64,000 nucleotides of DNA, taken from positions 124,001 through 188,000 of the forward strand of contig CAOLHI010001149.1 in the NCBI GenBank assembly GCA_948474755.1. The letters are read 5' to 3'. Both the position numbers and the translations under genes were made by a program. The notes beneath the pieces are model-generated. The model saw only the letters and a program-made list of their open reading frames with translations, was not told the DNA's origin and searched no databases. The stretch's first letter is position 1; each line of letters opens with the position of its first letter. Below, piece after piece: positions 43,101 through 55,489 of the stretch. This DNA comes from Ctenosaura bakeri. Its lineage: Eukaryota; Chordata; Lepidosauria; Squamata; Iguanidae.

Positions 43101-43906
43101 TTTGTCAGGCTGTTCATTTCTGTAGAGCACATTTGGAATGTGTGGCTCTACCAATCTCAGGACTTCAGATACCATGATCCCCCAGCAGCAGTAATCAACT
43201 TTTGCAGGGGAATATGCCGTACCCCCTACTCAAACAACCCCTGAACTAGACTGAAGGGGGAAGGATTGGTGGAAAGAGGATTTAACAAGATGAAAGGTGC
43301 AATGAGTCTGTCTCCTATAGGGTGCAACTCTGCACAGATAATTTCACATGCCTGCCAGAACCACATTTCAGTCACTGAGGCATCTTAGCATAATCTAATA
43401 GACAATAAGCAAAGTTTTCCATGTACCAAATAAAGCAAAATGTTCACAGATGTGGCCAAAGAGTTAGTACCAATTCAGCTATGTTTTATTTGCATTTAAA
43501 TCATTCATTTGATTTCCTCCAACAAAAGCACAAAATGTATTCAAGCTGCCTGAGAGACTAATGGGAAGGAAGAAGAGCAACAGAAATCTGGGCTGGCAGT
43601 TTAAGAAAACAAACATTCCTCTCTTTTTTGTGTGTGTGTCCTTATTCCAAATGGGTGGAAGAAACATTTTAAATGTACATCCTGTAACAGCCCCCATTCC
43701 CATAAAAGATGAAAGAAAAGATTCCCATATAGATCTGTAAATAATACAGAGCCTACAAACATGGCAGTATGCATTCTCTACTTCAGCAAAATAATCCAGA
43801 AGTCTGCAGCAAGGCCAACCAATTTCCCTGCTAAGAAAAAAAAAAACCAACCTGAATTCTGTAACCTTTGTCAAGTATATAAATCTGCATATTTCCTTTC
43901 ATACTA

Positions 43907-44373
43907 CAGTTGGCCCTCTATATGGGCAAGTTTGACTTTCACGGATCTGATTATTTGCAAATTTCTCCACCTGCCCCCCCCCGCCTCAGGTGCTTCTTTT
44001 CCAGGGGAAATGTCCCTCTTGGAGGCTCTGATCAGGCTGCACCTGCCTGTGGTCTTCCTCTTCCACCGCCCACTGCCTGGCCAGGTAAGGATCGCTCACA
44101 GCCTGGTTTCTCAGCACCAAATCCCTCTCCCAATGCTCCCCGCAACACCCAAGGAAGGGGATGGACAAGAGAGAGAAAGTATAGGGCCACCATGCCGACT
44201 CACCCCCTTTCCCTCTCCTTCCTCTGACCTGGTTTGGACCCTGGGTGTCTCTTTTCCCCACCATGCTTCAACTCCCTCCCCAAAGACACACATATACATT
44301 TTGATATTTGTGATTTTTCCACTTTTGTGAAAGTCCTGAACTCCTAACGCTAGCAAATGTGAAGGGGCAACTG
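43907..44373. mobile_element. Pogo/Tigger-like non-autonomous DNA transposon, second copy
   Basis: Starts cagttggccctctatatggg and ends aaatgtgaaggggcaactg, with TA on both sides (43905-43906, 44374-44375). Related to 14341-14725. The open frames inside are fragmentary. Confidence 0.75.
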
Positions 44374-46288
44374 TATTCTGAAGTGTCTACTGTTTCTACA
44401 TAATTTACAAACAGGAAGGGGCAATGAATTACGGAGGGCACTAGAGCTTCCCACTCAGAGTTCTGTGAGCCAAATACAGAAAAGTTTCTCCCTTGTCTGT
44501 AAGATTTCAGCAGGTGCTGTCTACATAGGTTCAAGCATCTCTTTGTAACTGTCTTTTTGCTTATACAGAATTATAATATGTGTAAACACACAGTCAGGCC
44601 CATAATCTGATGCCTATTTAAAATCTGGTGCCCCACAGAAAAGGGGAGCTACGATTTGATATAAATATATTGTGTCCTAAACCAAGGAGGGAGGTTTTAA
44701 TCAGTGCACAAAACTGGAAAGGACAGAGGAGTTGGGCTCCTTATGTTTTTTTATTTTTCAAGTGATAATTACTTGTCCTATCATAATTGGCATGCGAGGC
44801 AGCTTAATAAAAAAATATCAAAACATCCTTGACAAGATTTAGAACTAGGTCTATTTTAAAGAGTTATTTTTTAAAGCTTTTTAAAAATAATAATAAAAAA
44901 TACTTATTAAATTCTTTAAAAACGGTGTCCTCTAATCAGGAGATCCAGAGTGAAATAAAATTGGACGTAAACAAGACAGAAGCACCCAGCCTCTGGTTCT
45001 CCAGCTTCCCAGGGAAAACTGGCCCAGAAAAGAGAAAGCACTTAATGTGAGTCTACAGAGTCCTTTTCAACTCCCCTCCCTGCCTCTTTTTTCTGTAACT
45101 GGTAGGAGAATCCAAGGGTCCCATTTTCTGCCTGATTTTCTCACCAAAATCCGTATTGGTTTATTCCGTCAGCTGACCTGAAACTTCCTCCACACAACAA
45201 TATATACGGAGGCTAACCTATTTATTGTACATGTGCATATGTGTGGGAATACTTCTCTTTCTCTATTGTCTGTGAAGCTTCCTTTCCTATCCATGGCTAG
45301 GATGGAATCAGAAAATGGGAGGTAGCTAGCAGAGATCAAGGGAGAGGAATTATCTGTCTGAAGGAATGTGGCCCCCACGGAAACATCAAGAGGATGGGGG
45401 GGTGGGAAGGGAAGGGGAGAAAGAGTGATGCTGCCAAACTGATAGACTGGGATATCTTTCCAGTGGGTGGCGAGAGGTGATGGGTCCTGTGTGGTATTCC
45501 ATCTTGATGAACCAGGGAGACAGCCTCCTCAGACCCCTTCTGTGGGTCCTGTAAAGGAAGAAATATGTGTCACGGGCAGGTATAAGAAAGGATGTTCTTG
45601 CATGCTATTCTCCTCAAAGGGAGCTGTTCTGTGGACACTGGCACTTATCTGATTACAAAGGCACGAAAGTTTCCACCAACACTGAACAGTGGCTGCCACT
45701 ATAGACACCATGTGTCTGTACTTTAATAGCACTGTTGTACCCAGTGCTCCCAGCCATAGGTACATATTACAAGAATAATTTGTTAAACAGAAGTTCAATC
45801 AAAATTACACATGACTTGATGCACGGCGCTAATGGGTACCAAATTTCAAGGCTTCGTTATTATTGTTACTTACTTTTAATGCATCTAAATCCTGACTCCT
45901 AACACACCTCATTGATTCTTTCACTGTCTTACAATCCTAGCTGAACCTCACTACCTGTCCTAACTGACCCAAAATGCAAACTCCTTCCCTTTAGTGTCTC
46001 ATCTCTCATGTTACTCTTCATGGTTATTTCTCTTAACTAACTTTAACTCATATTGCTATCTTTGACTGTGACCTATACACCAGCCTTTTCAAAATCCTAT
46101 TCAAACACTCAACCAACCACTTAATTCCTTCAGCATTCCATGCTCTGACACCAGGCCCACAGATAATTTACTTAATTTATTACTTAATTTATCCATCACA
46201 TACATAACCATACTTTACTTTCATTTCTCTAAGAAACACAACATTTTCTATAAATGTCTAGAACATTGCCTCCCCAAACTTATGTTCT

Positions 46289-46397
46289 CCAGATAGTTTG
46301 TGTATAATCCTCATCATCCTCAGACAATGTGCTAATGGACTACACTCTCTCCAAATGATGGGAGCTGGAGTCTAACATACCTGAAGGTTGGAGACAA
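46289..46397. mobile_element. hAT-like MITE, diverged
   Basis: ttctccagatagtttgtgta and, in reverse, gatgggagctggagtctaac frame a short palindromic unit of the family seen at 13690 and 55821. Confidence 0.5.
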
Positions 46398-46805
46398 GGC
46401 TACTTAGAGAATTAATTTCAAAACTTGTAAGCCAAAGTCTGGCTTGGTCAGCATAGTCGGGTATGTATGATACTTGACCAAGCAGGGAGGAAGAGGAAAC
46501 ATTCAGGGGAAGCCTTCCAAGTTAATTTTGGGGGGAAATGAGTTACCCCTATTTACCCACACGCTTTTGCTCCCAATGCCCTTTTCTGGGTACTCCTGAA
46601 TCCCAGGCACTCTAGAAGGGTTCCCACCAAGGACCCCTTTGTCTGCTGTCCACCCTGCCTTCCTTTGGCACTTCCCCATCCCATCTACTCTTGTGTCATT
46701 CCTCCTCAGAAGTGGTGGGTGCTTCTGCACAAGAGGAACCCTTGACTGCACCCCCAAAGCCATGCTCTTATGCAATGGGCTGATAAAGTGGGCTGCAGCC
46801 AGCAA

Positions 46806-46995
46806 CGTTTCGTGGTTTGAGTGCTGGACAGGAGACCAGAGTTCAGATCCCTGCTCAGCCATAGAAACCCACTGGGTGACCTTGAGTAAGTTACACTCTC
46901 TCAGCCTTTGACAAACAAGGGCAAACATAAATAAATCTTGCCTTCTCAATGGAAAGGTCACTAGAAATGACTTGAAGGCACATAACAATGAAGCC
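46806..46995 (+). repeat. tRNA-derived SINE
   Basis: gtggtttgagtgctggacag, agaaacccactgggtgacct and the tail agaaatgacttgaaggcaca. Same family as 1128-1322. Confidence 0.75.
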
Positions 46996-47296
46996 CACTA
47001 AAGCTTTGGTGCTGCAAGACTCTTATTGCTTTTGCTGCCATTACCTTTAAGTGGAATCAGAAGGGCAGTTTCACATGTTGCTCACTTAACAGGCTGCCCT
47101 ATGATCCAGGAATGCACTTTCCCATGGAAAGGATCTAAGTATAAAGTCTATATTCAAAATAAGTTCCATTCAGGAAAAAGAGAGGTCCTTTTCTAGTGCT
47201 AATTAAACTCCCAGCCCACTAGATGCTTCCTGTCCATGCAAGCTGGAGGAAGTTCTTGACAGACAGCTTGCCATTTATCCCTTCAAAGTTGTTGTT

Positions 47297-47470
47297 ACTG
47301 TGTGCCTTTAAGTTGTTTCTGACTTACGGCAATCTTAAGGCACCCTATCATGGGGTATGCCTTTGCCTTCTTCTGAGGTTGAGACAGTGTGACTTGCCCA
47401 AGATCATGGGCCAAACCCTGATTCAGACCCTGATCTCCAGAGTCACAGTCCACCTCTAAAAGTGCTATAC
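47297..47470 (-). repeat. tRNA-derived SINE, antisense
   Basis: Tail first (gtgtgcctttaagttgtttc) and head last, so reversed relative to the copy 300 bp upstream; the two form a loose inverted pair. Confidence 0.65.
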
Positions 47471-47559
47471 CATTCTCGTTCGTATGCCTTCAAAGAACCT
47501 CCCCAAATTTCCCCCAGAGAAGTTTGCTTTTACAAATTGACTGTGAGGATCTTTTAATG

Positions 47560-47785
47560 GTGTGCTGTGCTGTTTCTTGTTTTCCCTATATTTTTTTCAT
47601 GATTTTAATTGGCTTTAATTCTACAATTGTTAATTGTTTTAAAAATAGTGTTTATGTTAGTATTTTTTACTGATGCTTTTGTATAGTTTTTAATCTGTAC
47701 TTCTTTTAGTAAGTTTTAAGCTGCCTTGAGTCCCATTATTAGGAAAAAGCAGAATATAAATGAACAATATGAATAAATATATACA
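47560..47785 (+). repeat. LINE 3' tail
   Basis: AT-rich sequence ends taagctgccttgagtcccat, then aaagcagaatataaatgaac, the usual squamate LINE terminus (compare 15600-15665). Confidence 0.6.
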
Positions 47786-48364
47786 TTTTGGAGGGTGGGA
47801 TGAGGCAGGAGACACAGTAACCACCAAATTCCTCTACTTCCTCCATTTAAAAAATTATGAAATTGCAATATTTATGGCAACACTGGTGGGGGGAAAAAGA
47901 ATTGACCATGTAAAAAAGAGAAAATAGCAAAAGTTTAGAACTGATTTCCAACCTACAAAAGAGAAACTGATGTTTCTGTCACAGGGAAAGCGGCAGCAAA
48001 AGGACTAGGAATATATGGGAAGATTATAACTAGATTGTTGCATTGTGTGGACGCCTAGAAGATGGAAGTGAATAAGCCCGAGCAATTCCACAAAACATTT
48101 CTACTTAGTTACAAACATGTAATTTCTCTTCAGCTTCCAGTCAATATGAAAGGAGGATGACATTCCCACTCGCTCCCACCAGCAAGCAAACCTGTGACAA
48201 GAACTTACAACAGGGATCCTGTCTATGATTGTCTCAGTCTGGATGGCTGGCTCGGAGTGGAAATGTTATCCTCCTTGCTCTTTGATCACAAGCTGAATGG
48301 ACCTCCTTCCCTGATCCACCTGCTGGTTCTTACGGTGGGCTGAGGTGGCATTTAGATAGCCTTA

Positions 48365-48566
48365 CGCCGTTTCCGCACTACACTGTTATAGTGCTATTAC
48401 TCCACTTTCAACCTCCTGTGGAATCATGGGGTTTGTAGTTTACTGAGGCCCAAGAGCTCTCTGGCTGAGAATTCTAAAGGCCCCTCCCTAAACTGCAAAC
48501 TCCAGGATTCCACAGGAGGTTGAAAGTGGAATAATCGCACTAGAACAGTGTAGTGTGGAAATGTCC
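48365..48566. mobile_element. Fold-back MITE
   Basis: Ends cgccgtttccgcactaca and tagtgtggaaatgtcc. Both arms have the private variant caacctcctgtggaat. The spacer, with ccaagagctctctggctgag, is retained. Confidence 0.82.
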
Positions 48567-49425
48567 TAAGACTACATAGTCTTAATGAATACAGAGCAGT
48601 TACATACCTATAAGTTACAGATCCGTAGTTTCACTATTGAATGTCAGATGTTGTCTGGAAGCAGCCAATGAAACAAAGGAGGGGGGTTTCTCAAAAGAGA
48701 AAGGAATGTGGAGGGCTGATAATGACAACATACCATTACTCCATAAATGAGTATGTGAACTGTAGATGTTAGTTCCAGGAAAAAGTCTAATGTGGTCACA
48801 ACCTATTTTGCAGGAATCCTATGCCTGGGTCACCCTTGCTTCTCAGAAGGAGAATTTCTTCCTATTTTTTTAGAAACCCCCATCCCTATGTGAGCGTGAC
48901 ACCTGAATTGATCACCCCCTTTTGTCAACATTCTATGGCTGACCTACACCTAGCGCAGTCCTTAGAGGCACGGCAGCTATCCACCAATAATGTAATGAGG
49001 AGTGGAGCTTGCAGGTGACAGGAAATAGGAGGAGCTTACTGTTGAAACCTTAAAATCACTGGTGAGGAATGCACAGCCCTGGGGCTACATTTGGCTTTGA
49101 AGGCTGTTTTTACAGCCCTGAACCCTTTTGGACTCCTCAGATTGCCAATTCACCACACAAATAGGTTGCAGCCTTTTCCACCACACTGTTTAACATCAGA
49201 AAGTATCTGTTTTTCAAAATCAGACATACAGCTATGGCTTGTTAGGAGGAGGGCTTCTTCTTTTGGAGGTGGCCCCTGGAGAGGCTTCCAGACCTACTTT
49301 GGTTGCCCACCCCGAATGGTTTCTTGTATCTGTTCAACTCACTGTTGATGCAGTAAGGAAAAGCTACCAAGGGCCCATCCAGAAAAGATCACCCATTTCA
49401 TCTCATCTCTGCCAAGAGGACCTAC

Positions 49426-49516
49426 CAGTAGGAGCTGCTGTGTGTGATTTCCTCAGCCTCGGTAAGAGGGTGTAAGCGTCATAGCCAAAGAGGATCCCTG
49501 TTAGAATTCCAATCAC
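49426..49516 (-). CDS. PLP2: PLP2 coding exon 4 (TM4 and cytosolic tail)
   Basis: Ninety-one nt, VIGILTGILFGYDAYTLLPR then HTAAPT, follow a caacag acceptor. The LFGYDAY motif and HTAAPT are PLP2 hallmarks. A GTAGGT donor after ACTG leaves phase 1, as expected for a short last coding exon. If it is not spliced, the frame reads GRSSWQR and stops, so either end is possible. Confidence 0.93.
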
Positions 49517-52500
49517 CTGTTGAAAGGAAGTGCCAGTTTAGCTTATATCATTTTACTCCACTTTATTTTACTGTACATTTCTTAGTCTATTTCTTGAACG
49601 TGGTCTGTCCAGAAGAGTGGTACAAGCATAAAACTAGTACCAACATATTGACCATAAACCTCCTGTTAGGTCCAGTTAGAGTCTACCCATTGACTCAATT
49701 CTTGCATGGTGAGTCAACAAGATGGCAAATCCAGTTGATTCAGTGGGTCTAGTCTGCTTGGGGCTGACAGAGGATGTAATCCATAAACTAAATAATTTGG
49801 AGTAGAGACAACTGTATCGTTGTCAAGTTTACCAACAAAATAATGGCTGGCATCTTGTTCAGCAGTTCCAAGACCATAAGCTGAACCTGTGCTATTGTAC
49901 CTGTTGGAGATTCATGTTTACAGTTCTGAATGGCTGAATGGGACCACCAAAACCTACCTTTATGCCTGGCAGCACCCTGACTAAAGCATCTCTGAGGTGC
50001 TGGAGACTAGGGCATGGGGAATTGATGACCGCAATTAATGTTTGTTGGGTCCCCTGGGACAAGCAGTTGTGGCAGGATCCCAAAGCAATCTCTCCATCTG
50101 CCTGTTCTCAAGACACGCCGTTACTGGGGGAATGTGCACATTTCAGTTCCCAGCATTCTGATCTCAATCCCCTCAGAAACATTTCTCTTAGGGCATCATC
50201 AGATATAACTATGACGATGGGAGTTCTGTCATTGTAGCTACTTTGAGGCTGCAGGATCCAGACATTATTTTTTATATCTTATCCATCAACACGGTATTTT
50301 TCAACTTAAAAAGGAGAACCATATCAGTTTGTAAACCCTTCTTAAGGGCAGCTAGAAATGAGTCCAGCCGTGTATCTCGTGGGAAGGACACAGCACTTCC
50401 GAGACATAGCAGCCACTTCTGAGAAGGCCTTATTTCTGTCACACACTTTTATGCAAGGACCATCTGAGTATCAAAGGAGATTTGTTTTGCCAGAACAGCC
50501 ACATTTATTCCTTGTAAGCCTTGTCTCTACCACATTCTTTTGTTTAATGCTGACATGGAATGAACCAGTCACAATAACACAATCACCTAGAAACTAGTTA
50601 GTATTTGGGGTGTTAAAAAGGGATGACACAAAATCATATTTCAGAGATAATATATGGAGTAAGAATGCACTCAATTCACTGGCATAAGGACCAATGGTTT
50701 CTAATTACTTCTAGAAGTTACCACTGAAGGACATATTTAGAAGCATTTTGACAAGAATTTTTCATGTTTCATACCATTCCTAAGGCCTTTTTCTCTCTTT
50801 CTCTTTTTGTTTTTAAAAAAAGACAACAGGAAGTAATTGAAAAGTAATGAGCAGCACAAGTTACTTTTGCAACATTTCAAGGAAAAATGGCAATATTAAG
50901 GAGTGAAAGAAACAAACAACTTTCTAAAAGTGGCATTAAAACTGCTACCTAGTTGTGCATATGGCTCTGGTAATTTTGGTCTGGCCCCAGGAAACTGCGT
51001 GATAGGTTCACCTTAAGGTCGCCATAAGCTGGAAATGACTTGAAGAGACACAACAGCAGCAGGGACAGTATATACTGAACACAATCCAGACAAAGGTGAG
51101 ACATCCCTTCAAAACCAGAGAGTACAGCAAGCCTGGTGGCAACCAACACAGAAAACTGATTTGTGGCAGGACTGGTAGTTTTACAGTTGGCCTGCTGCAG
51201 TAATTTGCATGATGACCTGCTTGCCTCCTCTTACCACTTTGCAACAGGAGTCCTCCTAGTGCCTTTCCTAGTATGGATTGCTCCTGAAGTAGGCCCTCTG
51301 TGCTGTTACTATACCCAGCCCTTCTTCCCTTCCACTCTGGAGGGCAGGGAATTCTGGATGGCACCCTTTTTGTGACATATGCATGCATACATTGCACTAC
51401 ATGTGTGGGATAGTTAACTGCCACAGCACAATGGCCATATTGTGCTGACAGCAGTGGGAACAATCTCACATACAGCAATGTTGTACATTGAGGTTGTGTG
51501 CTGTGCATTGCACAATCACATCTAGACACTGGCATACGTTGCACAGTGCTGGCATTCTGCATGTGCTTTGCATAATGCTGGCCTAGCTTATCTTGATATG
51601 GGGATATTTATGCTACATTGGATTGCAGCCAATATCTTGGATTGTGGTGCACCTAAGGATTTTCAATTTGTTTCTCCCCATTCTCTCCACTCAAGCCTGT
51701 AGAGTGCCCTCTCTGGAATCCCACTCAGTTTCTAAAAGAAAAAAAGAAAAGAAATAAGAATCTATTTCTGCACAGCATCCCTGGTAGATTCCTGGAGAGT
51801 TCTCTCTGCTAGGATCATCCTAGACAATGAGCTTGCCCTTCCTTGCTGACTGCAACATTCTGGAATGCTCAAGCTCCCTGCCAAATCAACATTCCAGCTT
51901 CTTATCCCGGCCCCACATGAATCCCCGTGTCTTCACTTACCCCTGCAGCAATGCCAGCTCCATCATAGTGCCCTATGAGTACAATTAGGGAGGTAATGAG
52001 GAAGGCAACAGCTCCTATAAGAGCCCTTATGAAATCCTAAAGGAAGAAAGAGAAGGGGATGAAAGAAGTTAATATTGTGCTAATCTGAATTTAGGAATGC
52101 CAAAAAGGTCAATCTACATTTAAATGGATCAAGCCACAACCTAATCCTACATTCCGGGTTCCCTTGTCTACTTAGAAATAAGTCTCATTTAATTAACAGA
52201 GCTTACTCCTAGGCAAAGTATGTTACCCTTAAATTAATGTGCATTGTCCCAAAACTTATCCACATGGATGGATACACATAGTGAGAATCTGGAAAAGTTA
52301 CTTTTTGGGTAACGACTCCCTGAATTGCCCAGCCAGCATGGCCAGAACCATGTTGGCTGAATAATTCCAGGTGCTGCAGCCCAAAGAAATAACTCCTCCA
52401 AGGTCCACATAGACATGCTTTCTGTAGGCTGCCAAAATGCCAACTCACCCTATTTTAATTAGTGTAATATAGGCAGGAGGTTTTGAAATATGTTGCATAA

Positions 52501-55417
52501 GATAAGGAGTGGCCATAATTCAGAAACAGAGGAGAGCAATGCTTGGTCACGTATAATCTCCTAGGTTCCACCTGCACCATTTCCACTCCAAAGTTCTGCA
52601 AATAGCCGGATTAGTAATGAACTCTTTTTCAAATTCTGGAGCACTGTTGTCAATCAGAAGAGACAACAGTGCAGTGGTCAGAGTGTTGGACTGGAAGTTG
52701 GTTCAAATTCCCACCATCCATGGAACTCATTCAGTGAACTGGGGCCAGTCATACTCTGTCAGTCAGACCTACCCAGGGACTGTTGTGAGGATAAGCTGAG
52801 GAGGAGAGAAGCCATGTATGCTGCCTTTTGCTCACTGGAAGAAGGCAGCATATAAATCTAAACAAATAAGCAATTGATGGAAAAAAGTTCTAAACAAATA
52901 AATATATAATAGATGGATTGACAACAGCTATTTAAATCCTTGTATAATTGCTATTCCATTCAATTCAAAGTAAACCACCTATCTGGAAAACTATCTAAGC
53001 TTTTGTTCACTGGAATTAAATGCTTACTGAAAATGTATCACCTGTGCAGTAGAAACTTTGAAACACTGCATCTTTTGCATTGGGAGGGATACTGGGACTC
53101 AGTAGTGACTGGTGGCTTCCATTGTCAATGGGCTGGTAATTCTGCTTCATGTTTCATGTCAAGCTTTGAATGAGCTATCCAAGGGACTGAACCTAATTTG
53201 GGAACATGGCTACCTACCACCTTGGAGAGTTCTAATTTCAGGCTAAAACCTGGAGTTGCTTCACTGGACCACTCACACAGGAACCACCAACTGAACCTGG
53301 GAACTGTAGTCCAAAACATCTGGAGGGAAAAAGTGTTTCCTACCCCTAGAATAACCACTGCTTCATTCTCTGTGTAAAGTCTCCTCCTGTGTTTGCATGA
53401 ACAGCAATGAATACAACTGAGATGTAGCTTTTAGGAGTCCACAGCACTGAAGTCCCCTTCCCATGCATTCTCCACCAAGGCAGTAATGTGGTTTGTAGAA
53501 CACACTTGGAAAATCACATTTCATGGACGAAACTATCTCTGCAGAGATTCCAGATAGCATGGGAGCAGCCATAAAGGTGGCAGCAGTGATAATCAGAGGG
53601 GGAAAAGCCAGCAGCACAGTTCCCCACTCCAACCAAAAAACACAATAGTCAGGGTTGAGGATGCCTGTAAGGGTTTTTTGGAGACCTCCAGTGCTCCTAT
53701 ATGTCTCTTACTTTGGAAAGAAAGTGCTTCCCTCCAATCAAACAGCGTTAAAGCAACCTGTTCCTGCCAGATTTTTGTTTTATCTATCTTTTTTATTATT
53801 TGCATCTTTATCCTGCCTGCCTACTAAAATAAATAAATGAATAGCACTGGAAAGTTTTGTAGCTAGATTCAATGTTAGCCCCAACTAAAGATGTAAATCT
53901 TGACTTATTTCAGTCTGGAATTAAAAAATGGACAATTGAGCAAGATTACAACTCTATTTGTCCATTAAAACTTCACTGTGCATTTTCCAGTTCTTTTTCA
54001 TATATTTTGGGACTTAGTTTATGTTTTAAAAAATGCTGCTTTTGTGCAAAACAACTGTGCATTTAGCTGTTTCTGCACTTTTTTCTTTGTTCCCATATTG
54101 GAACAAAAAAATCTGGGAGTGGCTAACAGTTTTTTTGGTGAGATGTCTCAAGGCATCCTTAATCACTGAGCTCTATAAAAGTGGCAAGTATTCTTACTAA
54201 CATTAATCCCAACTAGAGGAAATTCATTGCTATCCTTGGAATGCTACATTAGGGGTGACTAAGAAGTCCCATTCATTTCAATAAGTCTATGCTAGCTGGT
54301 GTTAAGACTGGATTCAGCTCTTGGACCACAGTTCCCATAAGCTGCTGCCAGCATGGCCACGAAGAATACCCTTCCCCACCCCAGTACTCACAGTCCATCC
54401 CCAGTGGATGAAACTCAGCTGGTTGTCCAATTCACACGTGTAGATGATGAACATGACAATGCAGTAAATCAGCATGCAAATGGCCAAAGATGTGTAGCCA
54501 GGTGTTCTTGAAGCCCCATAGCAGATCAGGATAAGAATGCAGCCAAACTAGGAGAAGAAACATCATCATCATCATGCAGAAATGATAAGTGGGGGAAAAA
54601 AACAGAGAAAGAAGGATGGATTTAAATGCTAACAAGTAAAAGCGGTCACATCTCTTGCAGGTTGGGGTAAAAAGGGAGGTCCCTGGGGTTGAAAAGGCCA
54701 CCCTCCCCCTTCTTGTCCCTTGCACCAGTGTTTCGTAGAATCCACATAAATTGCTTGAGACTGGCCACGTTCACATGCCATTTTAGGATAAAACATTAGG
54801 CTCAATCAACTTAAATGTGAATGGGGTCTTGCTGGTACATGCAGTCTGATCAACCCTCCTTTGCTCCTCCCACTATACAAGTAGATAAACCAAGGAAAGA
54901 TAGCTTTGCATGATTTTCATAGTGAAGATTAGCCAGTATCATCAGACAGGATTGCCAGGTCAGATCTTGCCTTGTTGCAGATACCCACAGCCATAATTCT
55001 GGGCCTGGAAGTCATACAAACTTCCCCCTTTCCTGGCTGGTTTACTCTTTCTTGGTAAAAGAGGCACAAACACAAAGCTATTCTGGAGTTACTGAATCAC
55101 ACTTTCACACAACTCAATGCACAACAGAGATATCACTGTACACTTTCCCACTGAACAACAATCAAGGCAACTCTCTACCAACCACTAAGGACTGCACTTA
55201 AGAACCTCCTGGATGATGCAACTAAACTGTGCAACAATTTCTGTGTGCTGCCTTGGACCCCACACTGGGAGAAAGGCAGGATATTAAACAAACAGACAAA
55301 AATTATGCTGGGGAAACAGTGTTTGTGCAACTTGGAATTGGACACCACCCTGTAAGAAAGTGCAAACACTTGCACAGCAACATTTGCAGTAACATAAAGC
55401 CAGCACAAGACATCAGA

Positions 55418-55489
<72 letters not shown>

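Larger units (their letters stand above)
40530..49400. other. Intergenic DNA between the convergent PRICKLE3 and PLP2
   Basis: No coding exon is securely recognised. It holds an interspersed-repeat fragment (about 42425-42500), a pogo-like element (43907-44373), SINEs at 46806-46995 and 47297-47470, a LINE tail (47560-47785) and a fold-back MITE (48365-48566). The short last coding exon and 3' UTR of PLP2 should lie in the right part. Confidence 0.7.
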
